From the NCBI GenBank assembly GCA_900752785.1, contig CAADWP010000066.1, forward strand, positions 1 through 46,657: DNA of 46,657 nt, given 5' to 3'. Within the stretch, counting starts at the first letter, position 1, and every line of letters starts with the position of its first letter. The notes beneath the pieces are model-generated. The model saw only the letters and a list, made by a program, of their open reading frames with translations, did no database searches and was not told the origin of the DNA. This document shows positions 15,886-24,269 of the stretch, piece after piece. Position numbers and translations under genes: made by a program. This stretch comes from an uncultured Ruminococcus sp. GTDB lineage: Bacteria; Bacillota; Clostridia; Oscillospirales; Ruminococcaceae.

Positions 15886-16572
15886 ATGAGTAATAAAAAT
15901 CTTCATCAAGGTCACAGAGAACGACTGAGACATCGTTTCATTCAAAACGGATTCAAGGGTATGTATGAACATGAATTCCTTGAAATGCTTCTGTTTTACT
16001 CAATTCCAAGACAGAATACCAATAATTTAGCTCATGCGCTGATAAATCATTTCGGCAGCCTCAAGTCTGTCCTTGAAGCTGATCCCGAAGAACTGACCAA
16101 AGTTAATGGCATAGGCAAATCAAGCGCTCGTTTTATACATATGCTCGCTGCGATTTCTCAGCATTTCAGAAGCTTTTCCGCCGAAAAGACGATACTTGAT
16201 ACAACAGACAAGATCTCAGAGTATATAAACAGCTATTTTTCAGAAAACAATTCAGAGATCTGCTCCGTACTGAATCTTGACATGAGCCTTACGCTGAAAA
16301 ACATATCCGCATACTCTCTTGACGATATTATCAGCAATAAAATTACCGTAAGAGATATAACTCAGAAAATACTTATTACAGGCTCGCGACGTATTATAAT
16401 TGCAATAAATCATCCACAAAAGACCCCTATACCCGATTCACAGGACTTTTACGTCATAAACAAGATCGCAGAAGCGCTCTCACCTCTCGGCATTGAACTT
16501 ATTGACAGTACTATAAGCGGAAAAGGACGAACTTTTTCATTAAAGGGAAAGGGAGCTTTCGGATTTAAATAA
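15886..16572 (+). CDS. RadC-like JAB-domain protein with a degenerate metal site
   Basis: A 228-residue member of the RadC/YeeS family. The N-terminal UPF0758 helical region is well kept (HQGHRERLRHRFIQNGF, EFLEMLLFYSIPR), with a helix-hairpin-helix at VNGIGKSSARFIH (about residues 75-87). The C-terminal JAB/MPN domain is eroded: the usual HNHPSG is INHPQK, and the usual LDHxIxG is LIDSTISG, so two of the expected metal-ligand His are lost. It is therefore unlikely to be a metal-dependent hydrolase. RadC proteins have no settled role in repair. GAGAGGAGG precedes the ATG. The gene appears single, with an extended -10 promoter and a terminator at 16571. Confidence 0.88.
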   Translation: MSNKNLHQGHRERLRHRFIQNGFKGMYEHEFLEMLLFYSIPRQNTNNLAHALINHFGSLKSVLEADPEELTKVNGIGKSSARFIHMLAAISQHFRSFSAEKTILDTTDKISEYINSYFSENNSEICSVLNLDMSLTLKNISAYSLDDIISNKITVRDITQKILITGSRRIIIAINHPQKTPIPDSQDFYVINKIAEALSPLGIELIDSTISGKGRTFSLKGKGAFGFK

Positions 16573-16598
16573 AAAAGACTGCAAATGCAGTCTTTTTT
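16571..16598. terminator. Bidirectional terminator
   Basis: AAAAAAGACTGCA pairs perfectly with TGCAGTCTTTTTT around a two-base centre. With A and T runs on both sides it can serve the radC-like gene and the convergent operon ending at 16605. Confidence 0.9.
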
Positions 16599-16604
16599 AT
16601 CATT

Positions 16605-17681
16605 TTAAGCATCATTTGGTTCATGCTCTATTTCATTAATGTTGTTTGGATTATTATCCGTGTCCTGACCGGCGTTTGACTCATAATCCCTGCCCTGAGG
16701 TGCATAAAATCCCTCATAACATTTTTCTTTAATATTGTAGATCACTATGACCTGATATAATCCTACATATACCGATTGATATATTTTTCCATTCATAATA
16801 GAATAGCTTGGCTTTGAATAACGAGGATTATAAGTTATTCCTGAAACAATATTGTAAATTCCGTTGATATGTCCCTTAAATAACTCTAATTCAAGCTCAT
16901 ATTTAGTTATAATAAAGTTTATTACCCAAAAATAGTAAAACGGCGTTTTATCAAATTTTACATAATACGAAGCTAAATCTGACGCAATTGTATAAGAAGA
17001 AATCAGCGCGTCAAAAATTTCATATTCTCCAACCTTATAGGTATATGGCTCGGCTTCTTCTAAACCATGAGTCAAATAGTCGTAAAACAGTGCATTAAAC
17101 ACATTAATAAACATATTATCAGCACCATTTGAATAAGTATTATAAAAATCTTCAGTTTCTCTGCTGAATTGTTTAAGTGCATTTTCAGTCTCCGCAACAC
17201 CAGCCTCACTTTCGTCATCTGAATAAAAACGGATATAAATTAATGTCAGATCATCATAGGTCATAATAAAGTCAAGGTATTTGTCTTTCCCAAAATAATT
17301 TTGATATTTAAATCTATCCATATAGATATAATCTTTAGTAAATTTTATTGAATCTCTGAAATATGGCTGTATGCCGTAATCGTAAAATCGGGCTGATTTA
17401 TCAAATTGACTTATTGCTTTTACTGCCGCTTCACAAATAATGCGCTTGTCATATTCATCATCATGAGAATACGATTCGTCATTTTTTACGAGCGCCATTG
17501 GGTCAAAAGAAATTTCTTCTTCGGATGTTATATATATCGCACCGCTTGAATCACGATCGCGTACAATAGACGTTCGCTCAAAGTCATTATAATTGAAGAT
17601 CAGTCCGGCTATATCAATGCTGTAGAAGCCAATTGAAATAACCGCCGCCAGTATAATTATAAACGCTATTGTATGTTTCAT
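16605..17681 (-). CDS. Unknown membrane-anchored protein in a two-component operon
   Basis: A 358-residue protein with one N-terminal hydrophobic segment (about residues 5-25) and a large, Tyr- and acid-rich outside part; the C-terminus is acidic and low in complexity (NNPNNINEIEHEPNDA). I do not recognise a domain. It may be a secreted sensor partner or target of the adjacent kinase, by analogy with other accessory proteins encoded third in kinase operons. The start is ATG at 17681, overlapping the kinase stop as ATGA, with AGGAGAGGAG upstream; a GTG at 17687 lies within that site and is less likely. The gene ends at the bidirectional terminator. Confidence 0.7.
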   Translation of the reverse strand: MKHTIAFIIILAAVISIGFYSIDIAGLIFNYNDFERTSIVRDRDSSGAIYITSEEEISFDPMALVKNDESYSHDDEYDKRIICEAAVKAISQFDKSARFYDYGIQPYFRDSIKFTKDYIYMDRFKYQNYFGKDKYLDFIMTYDDLTLIYIRFYSDDESEAGVAETENALKQFSRETEDFYNTYSNGADNMFINVFNALFYDYLTHGLEEAEPYTYKVGEYEIFDALISSYTIASDLASYYVKFDKTPFYYFWVINFIITKYELELELFKGHINGIYNIVSGITYNPRYSKPSYSIMNGKIYQSVYVGLYQVIVIYNIKEKCYEGFYAPQGRDYESNAGQDTDNNPNNINEIEHEPNDA

Positions 17682-19123
17682 AAACACTCCTCTCCTGAAA
17701 CGATGATATATACGGTAGTTCCTTCGCCGATACGGCTCTTAATAGTAAGAACGGCATTATGGCGCTGCGCGATCTTCACGCAAAGCGCAAGTCCGAGACC
17801 CGCTCCGCCTGCTTTTCTGCTTCTTGACTTATCGACCATATAAAAAGGTTCAAACACCTTTTTCGCGTCCTCGTCGCTCATACCGATTCCACTGTCTGCT
17901 ACCGATATAACAAGATTTCCGTCGCACATTCCTGCGTCTACAATAACCTCCTGTCCAATTGCCGAAGCCTTGATCGCGTTTTCAATTATGTTGTAAAGCA
18001 TTGACTTGAACAGTTCTTCGTCAGCATATAAAGTAACAGGCTCGCAGTTATACACAAAAGAAACAGAATTTTTTTGAAGAATAGGAGTAAGCGCAGCTTC
18101 CGTCTCCTTTATCATATCCTGTAAACTTACAGCTTTTTTCTCTATCTCCGTACCTCCGAGAACGATAAGCTCCATAAGCTTTCCCGAAAGCGCTCTCATT
18201 CGTCTTGTCTCTTCTACGATAACGGCGGCATATTCTGCCCTCTCCTTGTCACTGACATTCTTCTTGATCCTGAGAAGATCCGCAAAGCCAAGGATAGAAG
18301 TAAGCGGAGTTTTCATTTCATGCGCAAGATTTGCAATAAAGTTCTGCCTGTCCTCAGCTATCTTTTCAAGGCGTTCAGCATTTATCTGAACCGATTCCGC
18401 CATAATATTCATATTATCCGCAAGCTCGCAGAATTCCTGACTTCCGCGCCTGCGGATACGTATCCTGTAGTTTCCTTCAGCGATAGCTTTTGTGTATATA
18501 TTGAGCCTGCTCAGAGGGCGAAGCAGAATTATTACCATAACAAGCAGTATCAACGATACTGCAACCGCTGAAATAATTCCAACTCGCCTTACAAAATCGG
18601 TCTGTTGGCTGCGCATTGTATATATTTCGGAAACATCCGTAACAGTAAGTACAAGATACTGCTCGCGTTCCACCTTTAAAGACGAACAGACTATCATATA
18701 GTGAATTTCTCCGCATCGAATAATACGTATGTTATAGTTGTTCTCATTCATATCGGCGCTTCTGACAAATAGACCGTACTCATCGGTATCAAAAATTTCA
18801 GGAAGATTGCTTTGCGCAACGAGCTGCTTTGTATCGTCATAGATCGCGGCCGCAAAATTATCTTGAAAACGGCCTTCAATTATGTCAGCCGCAATATTCT
18901 TCACATCTTCGGCGCTTAGAACGATCTTTTCTTCTTTCAGTCTTGCGTAAACAGCAGTATTTGCAAAGGTAGCGGCAAAATACTCATATTCATTAATAGC
19001 ATGGGACCGCTCACGCTCAATAAGAAGCTTGTGGCTGTTGTTCAGCAGCGTTACGGATATTACGTTTATCGCTACAATTATAAGCACTAACGAGCTTAAA
19101 AAAATACGCTGCCAAAGCTTCAT
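17678..19123 (-). CDS. Sensor histidine kinase
   Basis: A 481-residue membrane kinase: helix 1 (about residues 8-28), an outside sensor region of about 150 residues, helix 2 (IISAVAVSLILLVMVIILL, about 183-201), HAMP, HisKA with LAHEMKTPLTSILGF (phospho-acceptor His268), and HATPase with N box (YNIIENAIKAS), G1 (VADSGIGMS) and G2 (GGAGLGLALC). It phosphorylates the response regulator encoded upstream, whose stop overlaps this ATG by four bases. The outside domain gives no recognisable ligand. The third gene of the operon overlaps its stop codon. Confidence 0.93.
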   Translation of the reverse strand: MKLWQRIFLSSLVLIIVAINVISVTLLNNSHKLLIERERSHAINEYEYFAATFANTAVYARLKEEKIVLSAEDVKNIAADIIEGRFQDNFAAAIYDDTKQLVAQSNLPEIFDTDEYGLFVRSADMNENNYNIRIIRCGEIHYMIVCSSLKVEREQYLVLTVTDVSEIYTMRSQQTDFVRRVGIISAVAVSLILLVMVIILLRPLSRLNIYTKAIAEGNYRIRIRRRGSQEFCELADNMNIMAESVQINAERLEKIAEDRQNFIANLAHEMKTPLTSILGFADLLRIKKNVSDKERAEYAAVIVEETRRMRALSGKLMELIVLGGTEIEKKAVSLQDMIKETEAALTPILQKNSVSFVYNCEPVTLYADEELFKSMLYNIIENAIKASAIGQEVIVDAGMCDGNLVISVADSGIGMSDEDAKKVFEPFYMVDKSRSRKAGGAGLGLALCVKIAQRHNAVLTIKSRIGEGTTVYIIVSGEECL

Positions 19124-19785
19124 GCCTTCTCCTGACTTTCAAGCCTGTAGCCTAATTTTGGAATAGTTATAAGCTTGTTCCTCAACTCAAGCTTTCGACG
19201 CACCTGCTGGACATGAATATCCACGGTACGGCTTTCTCCCTCAAATTCATAACCCCAGATATCCGAAAGAAGCCGTTCCCTTGTAACTGCAATATCCTGA
19301 TGCTGCAAAAAATATACGATAACGTCAAATTCTTTTGGAGTTAACTGAATAGGCTCTCCGTTTTTTGTGATTATATGCTTTTGAATATCGACCTCTATTC
19401 CGCAGTATGAAAGCATATTCTGCGTTTTATTCGATCGGCGCAGCACAACATCAATACGTGCAAGAAGCTCCAATGCCTCAAAAGGCTTGACTATATAATC
19501 CTCCGCTCCAAGCCGCAGACCTTTTACCTTATCAGCGACATCCTGCACCGCCGTTAAAAATATTACCGGAGTTCCGCAGTTTTTCACTGCCTCCATTACT
19601 TCAAACCCGTTCATTCCGGGAAGCATGACATCAAGTAAGATAAGATCATAGGTTCCTTTCATAGCTTCCGCTGCGCCGGATTTTCCGTCATAGCAGCATC
19701 GTCCGCTGTAATTGACAATTGATAAGGTCGCTTTTATCATTTTAGCAATGTTTACATCATCTTCTATAATAAGAATATTTATCAT
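19120..19785 (-). CDS. OmpR/PhoB-family response regulator
   Basis: A 221-residue regulator. The receiver domain has the acid pair Asp9-Asp10, phospho-acceptor Asp52 (LILLDVMLPGMNG) and Lys in KPFEALELL; a winged-helix DNA-binding domain follows (TPKEFDVIVYFLQH, SRTVDIHVQQVRRKL). The start is ATG at 19785, with AAGGGTGA upstream. An in-frame ATG at 19812 is ahead of the probable transcription start and is rejected. It is the first gene of the operon and has a near-consensus promoter, so autoregulation is possible. Confidence 0.95.
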   Translation of the reverse strand: MINILIIEDDVNIAKMIKATLSIVNYSGRCCYDGKSGAAEAMKGTYDLILLDVMLPGMNGFEVMEAVKNCGTPVIFLTAVQDVADKVKGLRLGAEDYIVKPFEALELLARIDVVLRRSNKTQNMLSYCGIEVDIQKHIITKNGEPIQLTPKEFDVIVYFLQHQDIAVTRERLLSDIWGYEFEGESRTVDIHVQQVRRKLELRNKLITIPKLGYRLESQEKA

Positions 19786-19816
19786 GATATCACCCTTTAT
19801 AAAATATATCATTATA

Positions 19817-19845
19817 ATTGTATCAGCATTTTGACCTTATGTCAA
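19817..19845 (-). promoter_or_regulatory. Sigma-A promoter of the first two-component operon
   Basis: Minus strand TTGACA (19845-19840), a 17-base spacer and TACAAT (19822-19817). Transcription would start near 19810, which excludes the upstream ATG at 19812. Confidence 0.8.
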
Positions 19846-19912
19846 ATATCGAAGCGTAATTTTTGCAATTTTTTTGCGAATCCATTCATAATAAATTTTT
19901 TTCCGACAGCTA

Positions 19913-19941
19913 TTGACAAATACAACGATCGGATATATAAT
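19913..19941 (+). promoter_or_regulatory. Consensus sigma-A promoter of the metK riboswitch
   Basis: Perfect TTGACA (19913-19918) and perfect TATAAT (19936-19941) with 17 bases between them, a dozen bases before the aptamer. This is the strongest promoter match in the window. Confidence 0.9.
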
Positions 19942-19952
19942 ATATATATAAC

Positions 19953-20052
19953 CTTATCAAGAGCGGCGGAGGAAACAGGTCCTGTGAAGCCCGGCAACCT
20001 GACTTTAAAACAGCCAAGGTGCTAATTCCTGCGGTTTATCCGGAAGATGAGG
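19953..20052 (+). promoter_or_regulatory. SAM-I (S-box) riboswitch
   Basis: The leader carries the S-box signature in order: CTTATCAAGAG (P1 and kink-turn), GGCGGAGGAAA, GAAGCCCGGCAACC, the joining AAGGTGCTAATTCC and the closing GATGAGG that pairs with CTTATC. It binds S-adenosylmethionine. A terminator hairpin follows at 20067, and the aptamer end overlaps a GATTTTTCAAAAATC dyad (about 20052-20066), so SAM would favour termination and shut off metK and the downstream small gene. Confidence 0.96.
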
Positions 20053-20066
20053 ATTTTTCAAAAATC

Positions 20067-20096
20067 AAAACGTCCCGGTCGGGGCGTTTTTTATTT
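20067..20096 (+). terminator. Riboswitch-controlled terminator
   Basis: Stem AAAACGTCCC/GGGGCGTTTT (one G-U pair) with loop GGTC, followed by a T-rich tract, between the aptamer and the metK ribosome binding site. Confidence 0.88.
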
Positions 20097-20111
20097 TTAG
20101 GAGGTCTTTTA

Positions 20112-21299
20112 ATGAATAAGTTTTTTTTCACATCGGAATCTGTCACAGAGGGACATCCCGATAAGATCTGTGACCAGATATCCGACGCAGTACTCGACGC
20201 TATCCTTGAACAGGATAAAATGGGACGGGTAGCCTGCGAAACCGTTGTTACGACCGGCATGATAATGTGCATGGGAGAAATTTCCACAACTGCCGACATT
20301 GATATACCGAAAATTGCCCGCCGGGTCGTATCAGATATAGGCTATGACAGAGCAAAATACGGTTTTGACGCTCATACTTGTGCCGTGCTTACCTCAATTG
20401 ACGGACAATCACCCGATATTGCAATGGGTGTAAACGAGGCATATGAATACAGGGAGGAAAACAATGAATCCGATGGACTTTCAAACGGCGCCGGAGACCA
20501 GGGTATTATGTTCGGTTATGCCTGCAATGAAACTCCCGAGCTTATGCCGCTCCCGATCTCTCTTGCCCACAAGCTTTCACTTAAACTTACCGAAGTAAGA
20601 AAAGACGGCACCCTCCGTTACCTTCGTCCGGACGGCAAGTCTCAGGTAACAGTTGAATACTGTGACGGAAAACCGTTAAGGGTTGACGCTGTCGTCGTTT
20701 CATCCCAGCATTCAGCAGATATTTCGCTTGAACAGCTTCGACGTGATATAGAGGAGCTTGTCATCAAGGCAGTTATTCCCGCTTCACTTATGGATAAAAA
20801 CACTAAAATCTACATAAACCCCACCGGTCGCTTTGTCGTAGGAGGACCTCAGGGAGACAGCGGTCTTACAGGACGAAAGATCATTGTTGACACATACGGC
20901 GGATATTCGCGTCATGGCGGCGGAGCATTCAGCGGAAAGGATCCTACGAAGGTTGACCGTTCGGCAGCCTATGCAGCGCGATATATAGCTAAAAATATAG
21001 TAGCGTCGGGTCTTGCTGAAAAATGCGAGGTTCAGCTTTCCTACGCTATAGGAGTTGCAAAACCTATCTCCGTGCTTGTCGATACATTTGGAACGGGAAA
21101 GATTTCGGAGGACAAGCTTGCTGATGCTGTAAATAAGGTATTTGACCTTCGCCCTGCTGCTATAATCAATTCTCTTGATTTGAGAAAACCTCAGTACAGG
21201 CAGCTTGCCGCATACGGTCACATGGGACGCGAGGATCTTGGCGTTGCATGGGAAAAAACAGATAAGATCGACGCTATCAAAGCTGTTCTCGAATTATGA
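20112..21299 (+). CDS. metK: S-adenosylmethionine synthetase
   Basis: Makes SAM from methionine and ATP in the cytoplasm. The 395 residues span the family: [20 protein letters not shown] (methionine and ATP binding), [12 protein letters not shown], the P-loop-like [17 protein letters not shown], and the C-terminal AAYGHMGR. The start is ATG at 20112 after AGGAGGT; the frame is open further upstream through the riboswitch, but that part is not protein. Expression is governed by the SAM-I riboswitch. The stop overlaps the ATG of the next small gene as ATGA. Confidence 0.98.
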   Translation: MNKFFFTSESVTEGHPDKICDQISDAVLDAILEQDKMGRVACETVVTTGMIMCMGEISTTADIDIPKIARRVVSDIGYDRAKYGFDAHTCAVLTSIDGQSPDIAMGVNEAYEYREENNESDGLSNGAGDQGIMFGYACNETPELMPLPISLAHKLSLKLTEVRKDGTLRYLRPDGKSQVTVEYCDGKPLRVDAVVVSSQHSADISLEQLRRDIEELVIKAVIPASLMDKNTKIYINPTGRFVVGGPQGDSGLTGRKIIVDTYGGYSRHGGGAFSGKDPTKVDRSAAYAARYIAKNIVASGLAEKCEVQLSYAIGVAKPISVLVDTFGTGKISEDKLADAVNKVFDLRPAAIINSLDLRKPQYRQLAAYGHMGREDLGVAWEKTDKIDAIKAVLEL

Positions 21300-21688
21300 G
21301 CGAACTAAAAAATTATGCTGAGATTGTCTTTACAAATCCAATCATTATTGACATTTTCAGCCGATATGCCGATAATTCCGTGCTCGCTTCCTTTGTAGAA
21401 AAGAATGGTTCGATACGTTTAAAATTCAGAGTAGACCCTCCGATTGATCCTCCAAAGAGCTGCGAACAAGTTTTGAGCCTGATGTATGCTTTGTTTGAAA
21501 GCAATCCCGAATCGAAAATCGGAGAAATATATATAAAAAATCAGAAAGCTATTCTTCGTGAAACGCTTTATCGCCTTTCACAGGTTCTCGACGGGTTTAA
21601 TGATGTTAAGCTTTTTATCCATACTTCACAGCCCGATTCCGATGCCACAGTTTATACGGAATGTACGATTACACGCACCAAAAAGTAA
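21296..21688 (+). CDS. Unknown small protein, coupled to metK
   Basis: A 130-residue soluble protein I do not recognise. It lacks a signal peptide and membrane helices, and has an alternating strand-helix pattern ([38 protein letters not shown]). It overlaps the metK stop codon by four bases (ATGA), lies before the terminator at 21687 and has no promoter of its own, so it should be made together with MetK and repressed by SAM through the same riboswitch. This ties it to methionine or SAM use by context only. Confidence 0.75.
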   Translation: MSELKNYAEIVFTNPIIIDIFSRYADNSVLASFVEKNGSIRLKFRVDPPIDPPKSCEQVLSLMYALFESNPESKIGEIYIKNQKAILRETLYRLSQVLDGFNDVKLFIHTSQPDSDATVYTECTITRTKK

Positions 21689-21722
21689 AAGCAGTGTCTC
21701 TACAGACTCTGCTTTTATTTTT
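21687..21722 (+). terminator. Terminator of the metK operon
   Basis: AAAAGCAGTGTCT pairs with AGACTCTGCTTTT (one mismatch) around CTAC, followed by a T-rich run; it begins at the stop codon of the small gene. Confidence 0.88.
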
Positions 21723-21737
21723 ATTTAAATAAAACAA

Positions 21738-21900
21738 ATGAGCCTCCGATTAAGGAAGCTCATCTGCCATGATATAGGGATTATTGGGGATTTAATAATT
21801 TAATGTTGGGGTAAACATTAAACTACCATGAAAATCAGCTTCAGGATTTCTCCATCAGCAATTATATTATACACATCATATGTGTAGAAATTGTGATAAC
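21738..21900 (-). other. Intergenic hairpins downstream of the second kinase gene
   Basis: Three dyads lie between the metK operon and the kinase gene that ends at 21935: ATGAGCCTCC/GGAAGCTCAT (21738-21763), which on the minus strand is followed by TTTGTTTTATTT and can end the kinase operon; TTTAATGTT/AACATTAAA (about 21797-21821); and ACACAT/ATGTGT (about 21872-21886). No coding sequence is seen. A short RNA cannot be excluded. Confidence 0.45.
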
Positions 21901-21934
21901 GCGGAAAAAGAGTTATTAAAAATTTGTTATTTTT

Positions 21935-23401
21935 TTATGAACTTGAATACAAATTATTATTTATAACATCCTCTGAGCTTATTCTGAACCAAAAAGTCGA
22001 GCCTTTTCCAAGAGTACTTCTTACTCCATAATCATAGTTATGAAGCTTCAGCACAGCTTTTACAATAGACAGACCTAAACCGGTGCCTACTACCTCTCGT
22101 TTATGATTTTCAGAACGATAATATTTATCGAAAATAAGCTTGATTTTTTCTTCTTCAATACCGTCACCTGTATCCTCTACCTCTATAACCACGCCATCCG
22201 GAGTATTAAGTTGACGGACAAAAACCTGTTTATCCTCTCCGGTATAATTAACAGCATTATTAATAAGATTGTATATCACCTGTTCTATCTTTACCGCGTC
22301 ACAGCGCACAATCATAGCTTCATCGGGAGTATAGTTGATTTTATATCCCATTTTCTCTGAAATCCCTTTAAATCTATCAATTATCTCGCTGAGTTTTCCT
22401 CTTATCTCAAACTCAGTAGGGTTTAGCTTCAGCCTGCCGCTTTCAAGTTTTGAAAGGTCAAGAATATCGTTTACAAGGAGAGCAAGCCGATCAGTCTCGT
22501 TTATTATCACCTCAAGATGCTTGTTTCTTTTTTCAGGATTGTCTCCCGAAAGATCACGTATCATCTCAGCATATGCTTTAAGCATCGTCAGCGGAGTTCT
22601 TAGATCATGAGAAACGTTTGCTATGAGGTCGCGCTGCATCATTCCGACCTTTGAAAGTTCTTTTTCAGCATAGGTAAGCGTATCGGCAAGCTTCTTGGCT
22701 TCAAGGTATCCCCTGCCGTCAAATTTTGTTTTAAAATCTCCTCCGGCAAGCTTTTCGGCTGATTTGGTAATATTAACAATGGGACGCGCGATACGTCTTG
22801 AAAGAAAGAGAGATATAATAAAGGCAAAAAGAACAAGCACCACTGTGATGATCATAAGCTGCCGCTTGATTATCACAACTGTTGAACCGACAGGCGCAAG
22901 CGCGGAATTTATAAGCAAAAAACCTGAAGGATTATCCGGGTCTCCAAGCGTTCTGCCGAAAAGAAGCATATAATACCCGTTCCGTGGATTTTTTATTTTA
23001 TATCCTATTTTTTTGTCGACGCTTTCCAGAATATTGATCCTGAAAATATTTGTACTGTTCTGTCTTCCGTGAATAAGACAATCTCCAAGCACTGCCTTTG
23101 AATAATGCGATCTTCCGTAACGATCAAGAACTTCCACACAAAAATCGTTGTCAACAGCAATTTCATTTACAAAAGCACAAAATTCGCTGCTGTCCATAAC
23201 TTCGTAGGCTTCGGCTATCCTGTCAGAACTTTTTGCGGCAGAATTTGTTACCATACGTTCATAAAAAAATTCTAAAAATAATATCTGAAACAGCCACAGG
23301 AGCAAAAATACGACAATTGTAAAAGCAACAAAATACATCCATATTTTAAATTTAAGCGAAATATGATTGTTTATGCCGCGGAACGATTTAAAGCGCTTCA
23401 A
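21935..23401 (-). CDS. Sensor histidine kinase of the second two-component system
   Basis: A 488-residue kinase with helix 1 (about residues 22-45), an outside sensor of about 130 residues, helix 2 (about 181-201), HAMP (SRRIARPIVNITKSAEKLA), HisKA with NVSHDLRTPLTMLKAYAEM (His265), and HATPase with YNLINNAVNYTGED, VEDTGDGI and VGTGLGLSIVK. The architecture is that of the common clostridial PhoR/VanS-like kinases; the signal is unknown. The start is probably TTG at 23401, 14 bases inside the end of the regulator gene, giving coupled translation; the ribosome binding site there is moderate (GAGAGGAATGGGA). Confidence 0.92.
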   Translation of the reverse strand: MKRFKSFRGINNHISLKFKIWMYFVAFTIVVFLLLWLFQILFLEFFYERMVTNSAAKSSDRIAEAYEVMDSSEFCAFVNEIAVDNDFCVEVLDRYGRSHYSKAVLGDCLIHGRQNSTNIFRINILESVDKKIGYKIKNPRNGYYMLLFGRTLGDPDNPSGFLLINSALAPVGSTVVIIKRQLMIITVVLVLFAFIISLFLSRRIARPIVNITKSAEKLAGGDFKTKFDGRGYLEAKKLADTLTYAEKELSKVGMMQRDLIANVSHDLRTPLTMLKAYAEMIRDLSGDNPEKRNKHLEVIINETDRLALLVNDILDLSKLESGRLKLNPTEFEIRGKLSEIIDRFKGISEKMGYKINYTPDEAMIVRCDAVKIEQVIYNLINNAVNYTGEDKQVFVRQLNTPDGVVIEVEDTGDGIEEEKIKLIFDKYYRSENHKREVVGTGLGLSIVKAVLKLHNYDYGVRSTLGKGSTFWFRISSEDVINNNLYSSS

Positions 23402-24065
23402 ATTTATATCCCATTCCTCTCAGAGTAACTATAAACTTTCTGTATTCACCAAGACTATTACGCAGCATTTTTATATGTGTATCAACAGTTCTGTCATCGC
23501 CGAAGAAATCATATCCCCAAACTTCCTCAAGCAACCTGTCCCTTGAAAGAGCAATATTTTTATTTTTTACAAGGAAAAACAAAAGATCATATTCCTTTGG
23601 GGTCATAGATGCCCTCTGCCCATTTACGTAGACTTCTCTGCCGGAAATATCGACCTCAAGCCCTTCAAATACGTATCTGCCCGATTTTGCCTCCTCTTCA
23701 GCCCGTGTGTTACGTTTAAGTACGACTTTTATACGAGCCATAAGCTCCTTTGGAGAAAATGGCTTTACTACATAATCATCGACACCTATTTCAAAACCGA
23801 ACAGCTTATCATACTCCTCTCCTCTTGCCGAAAGCATTATAAAAGGAATGTTTTTCGTTTTGCGTATCTCTTTGCAGGCAGAATATCCGTCAAGACGAGG
23901 CATCATTACATCCATAATCACAAGGTCATAATCGTTGATATGGCATAAATTAACTGCTTCCATGCCATTTTCTGCCTCAGTAACATCATATCCCTCAAAC
24001 TCTGCATACTCTCTTACTACTTTGCGAATATTGATCTCGTCGTCTACTATTAAAATATGTGCCAT
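23388..24065 (-). CDS. OmpR/PhoB-family response regulator of the second system
   Basis: A 225-residue regulator with receiver residues Asp8-Asp9, Asp52 (LVIMDVMMPRLDG) and the Lys in KPFSPKELM, and a C-terminal winged helix (MTPKEYDLLFFLVKN, RTVDTHIKMLRNSL). Pairs with the kinase gene that overlaps its end by 14 bases. The ATG at 24065 has GGAGGAA upstream. Target genes cannot be told from the sequence. Confidence 0.95.
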   Translation of the reverse strand: MAHILIVDDEINIRKVVREYAEFEGYDVTEAENGMEAVNLCHINDYDLVIMDVMMPRLDGYSACKEIRKTKNIPFIMLSARGEEYDKLFGFEIGVDDYVVKPFSPKELMARIKVVLKRNTRAEEEAKSGRYVFEGLEVDISGREVYVNGQRASMTPKEYDLLFFLVKNKNIALSRDRLLEEVWGYDFFGDDRTVDTHIKMLRNSLGEYRKFIVTLRGMGYKFEAL

Positions 24066-24108
24066 TTATATTCCTCCTTTTGAAGATAAAGCTAATTTTA
24101 TATTTTCT

Positions 24109-24117
24109 ATTATAACA
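24109..24117 (-). promoter_or_regulatory. Extended -10 promoter of the second two-component operon
   Basis: On the minus strand TGT directly precedes a perfect TATAAT (24114-24109); the -35 is poor. It lies about 45 bases from the start codon. Confidence 0.5.
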
Positions 24118-24207
24118 TAATAAAGATAAAAAGTGTACATTCCGTGTTATTTTTCTGTTATTTTTCGGTAAATTTATAAGAATTGTAATTTTTGAGCAAA
24201 ATTTTGA

Positions 24208-24236
24208 TTGACAATTTAGTTAAATATTGCTATAAT
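24208..24236 (+). promoter_or_regulatory. Consensus sigma-A promoter of the GGDEF-EAL gene
   Basis: TTGACA (24208-24213) and TATAAT (24231-24236) with a 17-base spacer. Transcription would start near 24243, only about 13 bases before the AGGGGG site at 24256, which helps fix the translation start. Confidence 0.88.
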
Positions 24237-24269
24237 GTATATAGCGTTTATTTTTAGGGGGCGGTTACA

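Noticed and set aside
20019..20111. Upstream in-frame extension of metK
   Set aside because: It covers the SAM aptamer end and terminator; the ATG at 20112 has AGGAGGT and starts the conserved protein.
20784..21221. 145-residue minus-strand ORF
   Set aside because: Complement of metK without ribosome binding site.
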